NCBI RefSeq assembly: GCF_014194975.1
Contig: NZ_JACIAY010000012.1
Location: forward strand, 1-64,000
Source of the DNA: Sphingomonas sp. BK580
GTDB lineage: Bacteria > Pseudomonadota > Alphaproteobacteria > Sphingomonadales > Sphingomonadaceae
Reading direction: 5' to 3'
DNA length: 64,000 bases
In this document: in pieces, positions 9,393 through 17,857 of the stretch
Numbering within the stretch: the first letter of the stretch is position 1
Layout: each line of letters opens with the position of its first letter
Notes under the pieces: model-generated
Databases searched by the model: none
What the model was told of the DNA's origin: nothing
Seen by the model: only the letters and a program-made list of their open reading frames with translations
Made by a program: the position numbers and the translations under genes

Positions 9393-10223
9393 ATGCGGCT
9401 GTTCGTCTTCGGCCTCGGCTATGCCGCGCGCGCGATCGCCGACGCGGCCGGCGCCCCGCTGCTCGCCACCACGCGCGACGGCCGCGACGGCACGATCCGC
9501 TTCGACGACGCCGACGCGGTGCGCGCCGGACTCGCCGCCTCGACTCATGTGCTCGCCTCGGTCCCGCCCGAACGCGACGGTGCGGGCGACGACCCGGTGC
9601 TCGCCCGCTATGGCGCGCTGCTCGGCGGGCAGTGGCTCGGCTATCTCTCCTCGACCGGCGTCTACGGTGACACCGCCGGAGCCTGGGTCGACGAGAGCGC
9701 CCCCGCGGATCGCGGACGCCGCGCCGGGCGCAACCGCGCGGACGCCGCCTGGCTGGCGCTCGGCGCCCGCGTCTTTCGCCTACCCGGCATCTACGGCCCT
9801 GGGCGCTCGCCGCTCGACCGCGTCGCCGCCGGCGCGGCGCGGCGCACCGGCGTGGCGGGGCAGGTGTTCAGCCGAGTCCATGTCGCCGACCTCGCGCGCG
9901 GCGTCGTCGCCGGCTTCGCCGCGCCCGCGGGCCCCTACAACCTCGCCGACGACGTACCCGCGCCGCAGGACGCGGTGCTCGAGCACGCCGCGCGGAAGCT
10001 CGGCCTGCCCGCACCGCCGATCGTGCCGGTGGAGGCGCTCAGCCCGGCGGCGCGCGCCTTCCACGCCGAGAACCGCCGCGTCGCCAACGCCAAGGCCAAA
10101 CGCGTGCTCGGCTGGTACCTGCTCTACCCCGACTATCGCGCCGGCCTGCGCGCGCTGAGCGCCACCACCAGCCCGATTCCGGCGAGCGCCGCCCCCGCCG
10201 CGGCCAGCGTCGTCCAGCGATAG
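9393..10223 (+). CDS. NAD(P)-dependent epimerase/SDR-like protein (YeeZ-like)
   Basis: A 276-residue Rossmann-fold protein with a nucleotide-binding turn FGLGYAARAI at residues 6-15 and the epimerase-type segment YLSSTGVYGD near 84-93, followed by FRLPGIYGPGRSPLDR. It is shorter than sugar-nucleotide epimerases (about 310-340), fitting the YeeZ-like group of unknown substrate. Its last 91 bases overlap, tail to tail, the end of the opposite-strand EamA transporter gene, so its final 25-30 residues (rich in Ala/Ser/Pro) may be a recent read-through extension. Confidence 0.8.
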   Translation: MRLFVFGLGYAARAIADAAGAPLLATTRDGRDGTIRFDDADAVRAGLAASTHVLASVPPERDGAGDDPVLARYGALLGGQWLGYLSSTGVYGDTAGAWVDESAPADRGRRAGRNRADAAWLALGARVFRLPGIYGPGRSPLDRVAAGAARRTGVAGQVFSRVHVADLARGVVAGFAAPAGPYNLADDVPAPQDAVLEHAARKLGLPAPPIVPVEALSPAARAFHAENRRVANAKAKRVLGWYLLYPDYRAGLRALSATTSPIPASAAPAAASVVQR

Positions 10224-11062
10224 CCCTCGTACAGCGTCGAGAGCAGCATCGCGATCACCGGTACGATCACGCTGTTGTAGGCCGCCTTGGCCGGGCCGAT
10301 CACGCGGATGAGGCGGAAGTAGAGCGTGAAGGCCAGCGCCGAGGCGGCGATCCCGAGGTACAGTACGCCCGCGACATAGCTCGGCCGCGGGTCGAACACC
10401 GGCGGGCCGGTGGTGAGCCAGGCCCAGCCCGCGTCCATGCTCGCGCCGAGCAGCATCGCCGCGGCGAGCATCGGTAGCATCGGGTAGCGTCGCGCGCGCT
10501 CGGTCGCCTGCATCACGTTCGACACCGAGGCGGAGAGGATCGCCACCAGGGTGAGCGCGATGCCTGCCACGGTCTCGCGCGCGCCATTGGGGTCGCCGCG
10601 CGCCTCGCGCACGAACAGCAGGACCACTCCCAGCATCGCGATGCCTGAGCCGATCAACAGCTGGGGTCCCAGCCGTTGGCCGAGGAAGACGCGCCCGAAC
10701 AGCGCGTTGGGCACCAGCAGCAGCGCGAAGGTGACCGCCACCAGCCCCGAGGTGATATGCTGCTCGGCACGGTAGACGAAGTTGAAGTTCATCACGAACT
10801 GGAGCAGCCCGACGAGCGCGGCGAAGCGCCAGAAGCCGGGATCGCGCCGGTGCGCCCCGCCGAGCTCGCCGCGCCAGGCGGCGACCGCCGCCAGGGTCAG
10901 CCCGGCGACGAGGAAGCGATAGCTCACCGACCAGCTCGGCGGCACGTTCGCGCCGGCGAGCTGGTCGCGGATGACGATCCAGGTCGAGCCCCAGATCAGC
11001 GTGACGATCGCGAAGGGGATGAGCACCGCGGCGCGCGTGCTGTTGGGGCGGGGCAGGGTCAT
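10133..11062 (-). CDS. EamA/DMT-family transporter
   Basis: A 309-residue inner-membrane protein with about ten predicted membrane helices in two EamA halves. The signature TLIWGSTWIVIRDQ is at residues 20-33, and the second half ends with VIVPVIAMLLSTLYEGYR, the usual closing helix pair. Members export amino acids and other metabolites; the substrate here is unknown. It ends in convergent overlap with the SDR-like gene. An array of palindromic sequences lies just upstream of its start. Confidence 0.9.
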   Translation of the reverse strand: MTLPRPNSTRAAVLIPFAIVTLIWGSTWIVIRDQLAGANVPPSWSVSYRFLVAGLTLAAVAAWRGELGGAHRRDPGFWRFAALVGLLQFVMNFNFVYRAEQHITSGLVAVTFALLLVPNALFGRVFLGQRLGPQLLIGSGIAMLGVVLLFVREARGDPNGARETVAGIALTLVAILSASVSNVMQATERARRYPMLPMLAAAMLLGASMDAGWAWLTTGPPVFDPRPSYVAGVLYLGIAASALAFTLYFRLIRVIGPAKAAYNSVIVPVIAMLLSTLYEGYRWTTLAAAGAALAGIGLVVALSARRPAR

Positions 11063-11087
11063 GGCGCGGATGTGCCCGCGAGCGAAG

Positions 11088-11345
11088 CCCCTCCCCTTGA
11101 TGGGAGGGGTTGGGGTGAGGCACCTCCCCGAGCGCGCCGATCGCCGGGGCGCCCCACCCCCGACCCCTCCCCTTCAGGGGACCATTGCGAGATTGCCCAA
11201 CTTGCGGGTTTGGTGACCGTGTTCCGGCGAACGCCGGAACCCAGGGCCAAGCAGAACAACAGCTTGCGGTGTGTGCGACCATGGGCTCCTGCTTCCGCAG
11301 GAGCACAAAAACGAATTTCGCAACGATCCCCTGAAGGGGAGGGGA
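11088..11345. repeat. cluster of palindromic intergenic repeats
   Basis: The spacer between the EamA gene and threonine aldolase is filled with inverted repeats. Arms around 11164-11194 (CCCCTCCCCTTCAGGGGA...) and 11313-11344 face each other with few mismatches. Between them are a perfect GTTCCGGCG-AA-CGCCGGAAC hairpin at 11221-11240 and a CTCCTGC...GCAGGAG hairpin at 11286-11303. An outer pair of C/G-rich arms lies near 11088-11165. No gene is seen in this stretch. These look like REP-type or folded mRNA-end elements. Confidence 0.75.
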
Positions 11346-11360
11346 GAGGTTTACCCCCGC

Positions 11361-12365
11361 TCACAGCGCCGCGATCGCCGCGGCGAGCGGGCGGATGTCC
11401 TCGGCGCGCTGGTCCCAGCTGATCACCAGCCGCGCCTCGCCGGGGCCCCAGTCGTAGAAGTCGAAGCCGAGCGAGCGCAGTCGCGCCGCCTCCGCGGGCG
11501 TGACGCGCAGGAACACCTCGTTCGCCTCGACCGGGTGGACCAGCCGCTCGCCCGCCGCCGCGGCGAGCAGCGCCGCGCCCGCGTTGCTCGCGCGCGCGCA
11601 GTCGAGCCACAGGTCGCCGTCGAGCATCGCGAGCAGCTGCGCGGCGAGATAGCGCCCCTTGCTCAGCAGGTGCCCGGCGCGCTTGCGGCGGAACAGCGTT
11701 TCCTCAGCCAGCTCGGGGCGGAAGAAGACGAGCGCCTCGGCGTTCATCCCGCCGTTCTTGACGAAGCCGAAGCTCAGCGCGTCGATCCCCGCGCGCCAGG
11801 TGAGATCGGCGGGCGAGGCGCCGGTCGAGACCACCGCGTTGGCGAAGCGCGCGCCGTCCATGTGGAAGCCGAGCCCGCGCGCCGCCGCCAGCGACCCGAG
11901 CGCGGCGACCTCGGCGGGCGCGTAGACGCGGCCATATTCGGTCGCGTTGGTGATCGAGAGCGCGTGCGGGCGCTGCTGGTGGACGTCGTAGCGCTGCAGG
12001 TCGAGCACCGCCGCGGCACTCTCGGGCGTGAGCTTGGCACCGGCACCCTCGGCGAGCAGCAGCTTGGCACCGTGGGTGAAGAACTCGGGCGCGCCGCACT
12101 CGTCGTTCTGGATGTGCGAGTCGCGGTGGCACAGCACCGCGCCGTGCGGCGGGCACAGCGCCGCGAGCGCGAGGCAGTTGGCCGCGGTGCCGCTCGGCAC
12201 CCACAGCACGCGCAGCGTCTCGGTCTCGAACAGCGCGGCGAATCGCGCGTTGAGCGCTTTCGACCAGCGGTCGCCGTCATAGGCGGTGTCGAGCCGGTCG
12301 GCGTCGGCGAGGGCGCGCAGCACGGCGGGGTGAACCGGCGCGGCATTGTCGGAGAAGAAGCGCAT
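11361..12365 (-). CDS. threonine aldolase / beta-eliminating lyase family
   Basis: A 334-residue PLP enzyme of fold type I, of low-specificity L-threonine aldolase type, which splits L-threonine or L-allo-threonine to glycine and acetaldehyde. Visible motifs: MRFFSDNAAP at the N-terminus, SGTAAN (58-63), HMDGARF with the cofactor-contacting aspartate (168-174) and the PLP lysine in SFGFVKNGGMNAEA, K203. Length fits the family (330-350). The variant lysine motif KNGG, rather than SKGLGAP, is what I associate with the alphaproteobacterial subgroup. It stands alone between a repeat cluster and a divergent VWA gene. Confidence 0.88.
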   Translation of the reverse strand: MRFFSDNAAPVHPAVLRALADADRLDTAYDGDRWSKALNARFAALFETETLRVLWVPSGTAANCLALAALCPPHGAVLCHRDSHIQNDECGAPEFFTHGAKLLLAEGAGAKLTPESAAAVLDLQRYDVHQQRPHALSITNATEYGRVYAPAEVAALGSLAAARGLGFHMDGARFANAVVSTGASPADLTWRAGIDALSFGFVKNGGMNAEALVFFRPELAEETLFRRKRAGHLLSKGRYLAAQLLAMLDGDLWLDCARASNAGAALLAAAAGERLVHPVEANEVFLRVTPAEAARLRSLGFDFYDWGPGEARLVISWDQRAEDIRPLAAAIAAL

Positions 12366-12717
12366 AGTCAGTGCCTTCGGTCAGCCGCGCGGGGCGGTCA
12401 AGGTGGTGCCGGCGGGCGCGAATGTTGCGAATGTTGAGTCACCGGCGTGTGTCGCGGCGCGGGCGCGCGGGAGGGAGTCAGGGGCGGGACGCAGCAGGGC
12501 GCGGTGGCGATGGCGCATGCGGCGCAGGATGGCACGAGCGCGGACGTGTAGGACAGCGGCAGCGACGTACGCCGCACCGGCGACCGAGTGGCACGGCCGC
12601 TCGGTAGAGGCGCACGGGGCGGCACCCCATCTGACCCACAGTGGTGGCGATCGCCGATGGGGCGGCTTGTAGGCGCGGGACCGGGCTGTCACGCTGACGC
12701 CCAAAAGGGAGAAGGTC
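12366..12717. other. non-coding spacer with sphingomonad-type short repeats
   Basis: A 352-base stretch with no convincing gene. It holds CGAATGTTGCGAATGTTGAG at 12419-12438 (two 9-base units) followed by a further matching tail to 12447, and GTGTAGGACAG at 12546-12556. Both sequences recur near 31.8 and 32.75 kb, around the HTH/DUF3597 gene. The GGGAGAAGG ribosome-binding site of the downstream VWA gene closes the spacer. Confidence 0.6.
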
Positions 12718-14457
12718 ATGTCGGGTCGCACCGTCATCGGATCGCTGGTCAGTGCCGCGCTGCTGGTCGGGGCGGCGCCGCCGCGGGAGCCGGCGCGGGC
12801 CGCGACGCCGGCACGGTCGCCGGTGCGCTGCACCCAGGCGGGAGAGCGATCCTGGGCCGGGTCCGGCGCGATCGTCACCGCCGGCGTGCCCACGCCGCCT
12901 CCGGTGTTCGCGCCGGGTGCGCCGCCGCCGCCGCCCCCGCCGCCTCCGCCGCCACCACCTCCACCCCCGCCACCGCCGGGCAGCGCGCCCGCCGCGCCGC
13001 CGGCGCCGGGCTACACCGCCTCCGCCGTCGTCGCGCCGTCTGCCCCGTACGGCTCCGCCGCGAATCGCGAGCGCTACGAGGGCCGCGCCGTGGCCGCCGT
13101 GGTCGACACCGCCACCGCGCCGGTCTCCACCTTCGCGATCGACGTCGACACCGGCGCCTATGCCAATGTCCGCCGCCTGCTCAACCAGGGCGCGACCGTC
13201 CCGCCCGAGGCGGTGCGGACCGAGGAGCTGATCAACTATTTCCGCTACGACTATCCGCGCTCGACCACGCCGGGGCAGCCGTTCAGCATCACCACCGACG
13301 TGGCGGTGACGCCGTGGAACCCGGCGACGCGGCTGCTGCGCGTCGGGTTACGCGGCGACGATCGCACCGCCGCCGCGCGACCGCCGGCCAATCTCGTCTT
13401 CCTCGTCGACACCTCGGGTTCGATGGCGGAGCCGGACAAGCTGCCGCTGGTGAAGACGGCGCTGCGCGGCCTGGCGCAGCGGCTGCGCCCGGACGACCGA
13501 GTCGCGATCGTCGCCTATGCCGGCAGCGCCGGGATCGTGCTCGAGCCCACCGCGGATAAAGGCTATGTCGAGGCGGCGCTCGCCTGCCTCGAGGCGGGCG
13601 GCTCGACCGCGGGCGGGCAGGGGATCGAGCTCGCTTACGCCACCGCGCGCGCGCACTTCCGCGAGGGCGGGATCAACCGCATCATCCTCGCCACCGACGG
13701 CGACTTCAACGTCGGCATCAGCGACACGCGCGTGCTCGAGGAACTGGTCAAGCGCCGCCGCGACGAGGGGATCACGCTGACCACGCTCGGCTTCGGCTCG
13801 GGCAATTACAATGACGCGATGATGGAGCGGATCGCCGACGTCGGGAACGGCAATTACGCGTATATCGACAATGCGATGGAGGCGCAGAAGGTGCTCGGCG
13901 ACGAGCTCTCCGCCACGCTGGTGACGATCGCCAAGGACGTGAAGGTCCAGGTCGAGTTCAACCCGGCGCAGATCAGCCAGTATCGCCTGATCGGCTACGA
14001 GAACCGCGCGCTGCGCGAGGAGGATTTCCGCAACGATTCGGTCGACGCCGGCGACATGGGCGCGGGGCATCAGGTCACCGCGCTCTACGAGGTGGTGCCC
14101 GCCGGCGCGGCGGGCTGGACCGCGCCGCGCCGTTACGCCGCTCCTGCCGCCGGCGCCGCGGCGGGCGCGCGCGGCGGCGAGGCCTGCTACGTGCGGCTGC
14201 GCTACAAGGACCCGGACGGCACGCGCTCGCGCGAGCTGGCGCGCGCGGTGCCGGCGCGCGCGCTCACCGCGGCGGCGCCCGCGCGCGGTGACATGGCCTT
14301 CGTCGCCGCGGTGGCGGCCTATGGGCAGAAGCTGCGCGGCGACCCGCTGCTGGGCGATTTCACCTTCGCCGACGCGCAGCGGCTCGCCGGGCGACAGGAG
14401 GATTATTGGCGGCAGGAGTTCGTCCGCCTCGCCGGGCTCGCCGCCGCGGCGCGCTAG
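12718..14457 (+). CDS. VWA-domain protein (YfbK-like) with polyproline tract
   Basis: A 579-residue probable envelope protein. An N-terminal hydrophobic segment (residues 5-20) could be a signal peptide or anchor. Residues 69-87 are 19 consecutive prolines. A von Willebrand N-terminal region follows (FAIDVDTGAYANVRRLLNQG), then a VWA domain whose metal-site motif FLVDTSGSM lies near 229-237. The C-terminal part matches the DUF3520 region found with it (VKVQVEFNPAQISQYRLIGYENR). E. coli YfbK has this architecture; its function is not established, but VWA domains usually mediate metal-dependent protein contacts. GGGAGAAGG lies upstream of the ATG. Confidence 0.9.
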   Translation: MSGRTVIGSLVSAALLVGAAPPREPARAATPARSPVRCTQAGERSWAGSGAIVTAGVPTPPPVFAPGAPPPPPPPPPPPPPPPPPPPGSAPAAPPAPGYTASAVVAPSAPYGSAANRERYEGRAVAAVVDTATAPVSTFAIDVDTGAYANVRRLLNQGATVPPEAVRTEELINYFRYDYPRSTTPGQPFSITTDVAVTPWNPATRLLRVGLRGDDRTAAARPPANLVFLVDTSGSMAEPDKLPLVKTALRGLAQRLRPDDRVAIVAYAGSAGIVLEPTADKGYVEAALACLEAGGSTAGGQGIELAYATARAHFREGGINRIILATDGDFNVGISDTRVLEELVKRRRDEGITLTTLGFGSGNYNDAMMERIADVGNGNYAYIDNAMEAQKVLGDELSATLVTIAKDVKVQVEFNPAQISQYRLIGYENRALREEDFRNDSVDAGDMGAGHQVTALYEVVPAGAAGWTAPRRYAAPAAGAAAGARGGEACYVRLRYKDPDGTRSRELARAVPARALTAAAPARGDMAFVAAVAAYGQKLRGDPLLGDFTFADAQRLAGRQEDYWRQEFVRLAGLAAAAR

Positions 14458-14602
14458 ACCGGCGCTCTGAGGAGCGGCAGCACGGGCGTGACCGATCGGC
14501 CACACCGGCGGTTTTTTCCAATTTCGCCGGACCTGCCGCGCCTTCGACCCGTTCGACCGGGTGAGGCGCCGACGTATCGCGCCTCTCTCACGAAGGTATC
14601 TC

Positions 14603-15178
14603 ATGAAGACGTTGCTTCTGGCAGCCGTTGCTGCCGCTTTCCTCGTTCCCGCCGCCGCTCAGGCGCAGGACACCACCAGCGACGGGTCGCGCGCGTTCGG
14701 CATCGACCCGTATGTCGGCGTGATGGGCGGCTACGAGGGGTTCGAGAGCGATCCCGGCCACGGCATCCCCTATAACGCGCCGGGCAACCGCCTGAAGGGC
14801 GGGCTGGTCGAGGGCGTGGCGGGCGTCAACGTGCCGCTCGGTTCGTTCTTCGTCGGCGTCGAGGGCAATGCGGCCAAGGGCTTCACCGGCGACATCGACT
14901 GGGAATATGGCGTCCACGGCCGCGCCGGCGTGCGCGCGGGCGAGACCGGGCTGGTCTACGGCAAGGTCGGCTACCAGTGGGTCAACTTCGACCGCTACGG
15001 CTCGAACAGCGGCGACTATGGCCGCATCTCCTACGGCATCGGCGGCGAGTTCGGCCCGTCGGCGATCGGCCTCGACGGGCTGGTCAAGAAGGAGGGCGTG
15101 CGCTTCCGCGCCGAGATCTCGACGCGCGGCGACTTCGAGACGGTGCGCCCGATGGCAGGCGTGATCGCGCACTTCTGA
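14603..15178 (+). CDS. outer-membrane beta-barrel protein (opacity-type), copy 1
   Basis: A 191-residue outer-membrane protein with a signal peptide at 1-22 ending AQAQ and an eight-strand-barrel pattern with alternating residues. Phrases such as GLVYGKVGYQWVNFD and the closing GVIAHF resemble opacity/OmpA-like porins, and the terminal phenylalanine fits barrel assembly. A close paralogue lies at 54934-55560 (minus strand); shared segments include GLVEG, NVPLG, FFVG-EGN-AKG and YGKVGYQWVNFD. GAAGGTATC precedes the ATG. A GC-rich hairpin follows the stop. Confidence 0.85.
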   Translation: MKTLLLAAVAAAFLVPAAAQAQDTTSDGSRAFGIDPYVGVMGGYEGFESDPGHGIPYNAPGNRLKGGLVEGVAGVNVPLGSFFVGVEGNAAKGFTGDIDWEYGVHGRAGVRAGETGLVYGKVGYQWVNFDRYGSNSGDYGRISYGIGGEFGPSAIGLDGLVKKEGVRFRAEISTRGDFETVRPMAGVIAHF

Positions 15179-15188
15179 GGCAAGCGTG

Positions 15189-15222
15189 CCACCCCCCGCG
15201 CGCGCTCGGGCGCGTGGGGTGG
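15189..15222 (+). terminator. possible terminator hairpin after the barrel gene
   Basis: CCACCCC (15189-15195) pairs with GGGGTGG (15216-15222) around a GC-rich inner helix, 10 bases after the stop codon. Only two T residues follow, so it is a weak candidate for intrinsic termination, or just an mRNA-end hairpin. Confidence 0.35.
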
Positions 15223-15547
15223 TTCCCGCGATGTCGCGATAGCGCGACCTGGATCAGTTCACGCCGAGGCGCGAGGCGCCGAGGAGGCCGTGCCACGGCG
15301 GCGGCTCGCCGTCACGAATACCGAATGTGGGTCCTCGTCATTGCGGCCCTGAGCCAGGGGCGATCGTGCGGTGCCCGTCCCGGCCGATGTGCTCGCGGGA
15401 CCATGGATCTCGGGTCAGGGCCGGGGTGACGAGGGGCGTGGGGCCGGCTCAAGGTGAGGCAACCGTTCGCCACTCGCTGGTAGCGGGACTCGCCTGCCGC
15501 CCGATGATGCCCGCCGCACCTCGGCGTGAACTCCTCCCCGCGTCGCG
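15223..15547. other. gene-free spacer before PBP1A stop
   Basis: About 325 bases with no convincing gene between the barrel gene's hairpin and the converging PBP1A gene. It contains several short GC-rich inverted sequences but no repeat copy that I can match to the other families in the window. Confidence 0.4.
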
Positions 15548-17788
15548 TCAGAACCCGCCCGGCCCGCCGTCCTCCTTCGCGCCGTCGCCGCCGTCCTCGC
15601 CGCGACCCTCGTCGAGGCGCCGCCGCTCGGGCAGGCGCTCGCGCGGCGCGGGCGGGCGGGGAAGCTCGATCCCCATCTCCCGCAGTCGGTCGAGCGCGTC
15701 CTCGACGCGGGGGCGCGCCTCGTCCACCGCGCGGCCGACATCGCCGCCGAGATCGACTCCCAGCCCGTCGAGCATATTGCCCGGATCGATCGGGGCGGCC
15801 ATCTCGTCCTCCACCGGCGCGACCGCGACCGGGATGTGCAGCGCCGACATCATGAACTGGCGCCAGATCTGCGCCGGGATGCCGCCGCCGTGCAGCCCCG
15901 GGTTGGGCGCGCTGTCGTCGCGCCCGACCCATACGCCCACCACCAGGTCGCCGGCGAAGCCGATGAACCAGCCGTCGCGGCCGCCCTGGCTCGTCCCGGT
16001 CTTGCCGAAGGCGCTCACCGGCAGATTGGCGCCGCGCCCGGTGCCGCGGATCGATGAGCCCAGCAAGGTGCGCATCTCGTCGCGGATTTTGTCGGGCATG
16101 GCGGTGTCGCGCCCCGCGATCGCCTCGTACCAGCTCGCGCCGCGCCCGCCCTCCACGCCGCGCGGCACCACGGGGTAGCGCCCGCTCGCCACCGCCGCAT
16201 AGGCGCCGGTCAGCTCGAGCAGCGACACTTCGGCGGTGCCCAGCCCGATCGTCGCCTCGTTGGCGATCGGCGTGGTGATGCCGAGGTCGCGCGCGGCACG
16301 GATCACGTTGCGCACGCCGACCTGCTGCGTCAGCCGCGCCGCCACGACGTTGGACGAGCGCGCGAAGGCGCGCTGCAGCGTGATCGGGCCGAGGTAGCGG
16401 CCGTCGTCGTTGCGCGGCTTCCATCCCGCGATCTCGACCGGCGTGTCGTCCATCACCGTCGCGGGGGTCAGGCCCGATCGCATCGCGGCGAGATAGACGA
16501 ACAGCTTGAAGGTCGAGCCCGGCTGGCGCTTGGCCTGGACCGCGCGGTTGAACGCGCTGGCGCCGTAATCCTTGCCGCCGACCATCGCCACGACGGTGCC
16601 GTCGGGCTTCATCGCCACCAGCGCGGCCTGCATGCCGCGCAGCGCGGCCTGCCGCACGACGCGCTCGGCGGTGCGCTGGAAGCCGCGGTCAAGCGTGGTG
16701 CGCACCGTCGCCTCGGTGCCCGACTCGCCCGCGACCTCGCGCGCCGAGGGCAGCACCCAGTCGGCGAAATAGGTGCCGGTCGGCAGCGTCTCGGGGCGCT
16801 CGGCGAGCACGCGCTGCGGCTGTACCCGGGCGGCCTCGTCCTTCGACAGGAAGCCCGCGTCGACCATCGCGCCGACCACCACCGCCTGGCGCGCGCGCGC
16901 GCCCTTGAGGTTGCCGGTCGGCGCCAGCCGCGACGGCGCCTTCACCAGCCCGGCCAGCATCGCCGCCTGCCCGACGTTGAGCTGCATCGGGGTGCGCCCG
17001 AAATAATGCTTCGACGCCGCGGTGATGCCGTAGACGTTGTCGCCGAAATAGACGTTGGAGAGATAGCGCGAGAGGATCTCGTCCTTGCTCAGCCACGCCT
17101 CCAGCCAGAAGGCGATCATCGCCTCGCGCAGCTTGCGCGCGGCGGTGCGGTCGGAGTCGAGGAAGGCGTTCTTGGCGAGCTGCTGCGTGATCGTCGAGCC
17201 GCCCTGGCGCACCCCGCCCGAGCCGAGATTGGCCCAGGCCGCGCGCGCGATGCCGCGCGGGTCGACGCCCCAGTGCGAGTAGAAGCGGCGGTCCTCGATC
17301 GCCAGGAACGCCTCGCGCACGTGCGCGGGCAGCTTGGCGGCGTCGACGGGCGCGCCGATGATCGCGCCGCGCCGCGCGATCGGCGTGCCGTCCGCCGCGG
17401 TGAGCGTGATCGAGGGCGGCGTCGGCGGCTTGAGCGAGCGCGACAGCGGCGCGGTGACCGCCAGCCAGATCACCGCGACGACGAACAGCACGATGAGCGC
17501 CGCGGCGCCGCGCACCAGCCAGCGTCCCCAGCGCACGCGCCGCCACCATGGCCGCGGCGGCGGCAGCGGATCGGGCCAGCGCCGCCGCTCCTGCTGCCAG
17601 AAGCCGTCGTCGCGCGGCGGTCCGTCCCACGGCCGCTCGTCGCGCGGCGGAGGCGGGGAAGCGGCGCCGTCGTCGCGCCACGGGTCGAAGGAGGGGAGCG
17701 GCGCGTCGCGCTGATCGTTCGCCGCGTCGGGCGAGTCGCCGCGCGTGTGATGGTAGCGGACGCGGCCAGGTTCGTAGGGGGGGCGCAT
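15548..17788 (-). CDS. penicillin-binding protein 1A (bifunctional transglycosylase/transpeptidase)
   Basis: A 746-residue class A PBP that polymerises and cross-links peptidoglycan in the periplasm. A proline/arginine-rich cytoplasmic tail (1-90) precedes one membrane helix (about 92-112). The GT51 domain shows EDRRFYSHWGVDPRG near 163 and GGSTITQQLAKN near 196. The transpeptidase carries STFK near 423 (active-site serine), SSN near 478 and KTG near 595. The C-terminus is a low-complexity Glu/Arg/Gly tail. The ATG for MRPPYEPGRV was chosen since the longer reading adds an unlikely stretch. Divergent to an FMN reductase gene 70 bases away. Confidence 0.95.
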   Translation of the reverse strand: MRPPYEPGRVRYHHTRGDSPDAANDQRDAPLPSFDPWRDDGAASPPPPRDERPWDGPPRDDGFWQQERRRWPDPLPPPRPWWRRVRWGRWLVRGAAALIVLFVVAVIWLAVTAPLSRSLKPPTPPSITLTAADGTPIARRGAIIGAPVDAAKLPAHVREAFLAIEDRRFYSHWGVDPRGIARAAWANLGSGGVRQGGSTITQQLAKNAFLDSDRTAARKLREAMIAFWLEAWLSKDEILSRYLSNVYFGDNVYGITAASKHYFGRTPMQLNVGQAAMLAGLVKAPSRLAPTGNLKGARARQAVVVGAMVDAGFLSKDEAARVQPQRVLAERPETLPTGTYFADWVLPSAREVAGESGTEATVRTTLDRGFQRTAERVVRQAALRGMQAALVAMKPDGTVVAMVGGKDYGASAFNRAVQAKRQPGSTFKLFVYLAAMRSGLTPATVMDDTPVEIAGWKPRNDDGRYLGPITLQRAFARSSNVVAARLTQQVGVRNVIRAARDLGITTPIANEATIGLGTAEVSLLELTGAYAAVASGRYPVVPRGVEGGRGASWYEAIAGRDTAMPDKIRDEMRTLLGSSIRGTGRGANLPVSAFGKTGTSQGGRDGWFIGFAGDLVVGVWVGRDDSAPNPGLHGGGIPAQIWRQFMMSALHIPVAVAPVEDEMAAPIDPGNMLDGLGVDLGGDVGRAVDEARPRVEDALDRLREMGIELPRPPAPRERLPERRRLDEGRGEDGGDGAKEDGGPGGF

Positions 17789-17857
17789 GCTGCGAAGTGT
17801 CTTACAGCGATATGACAGTTGTCGCAAGGCGCGACCGCGTGGCATGAGGACCCTTGC

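Noticed and set aside
12381..12893. minus-strand open frame before the VWA gene
   Set aside because: The frame overlaps the VWA gene in reverse and has no conserved features; the repeats in it explain the low-complexity protein.
15178..15560. copy of repeat family A in the spacer before PBP1A
   Set aside because: GGATC- and TCCTCGTCATT-like pieces occur but the arms do not match those of the three true copies.
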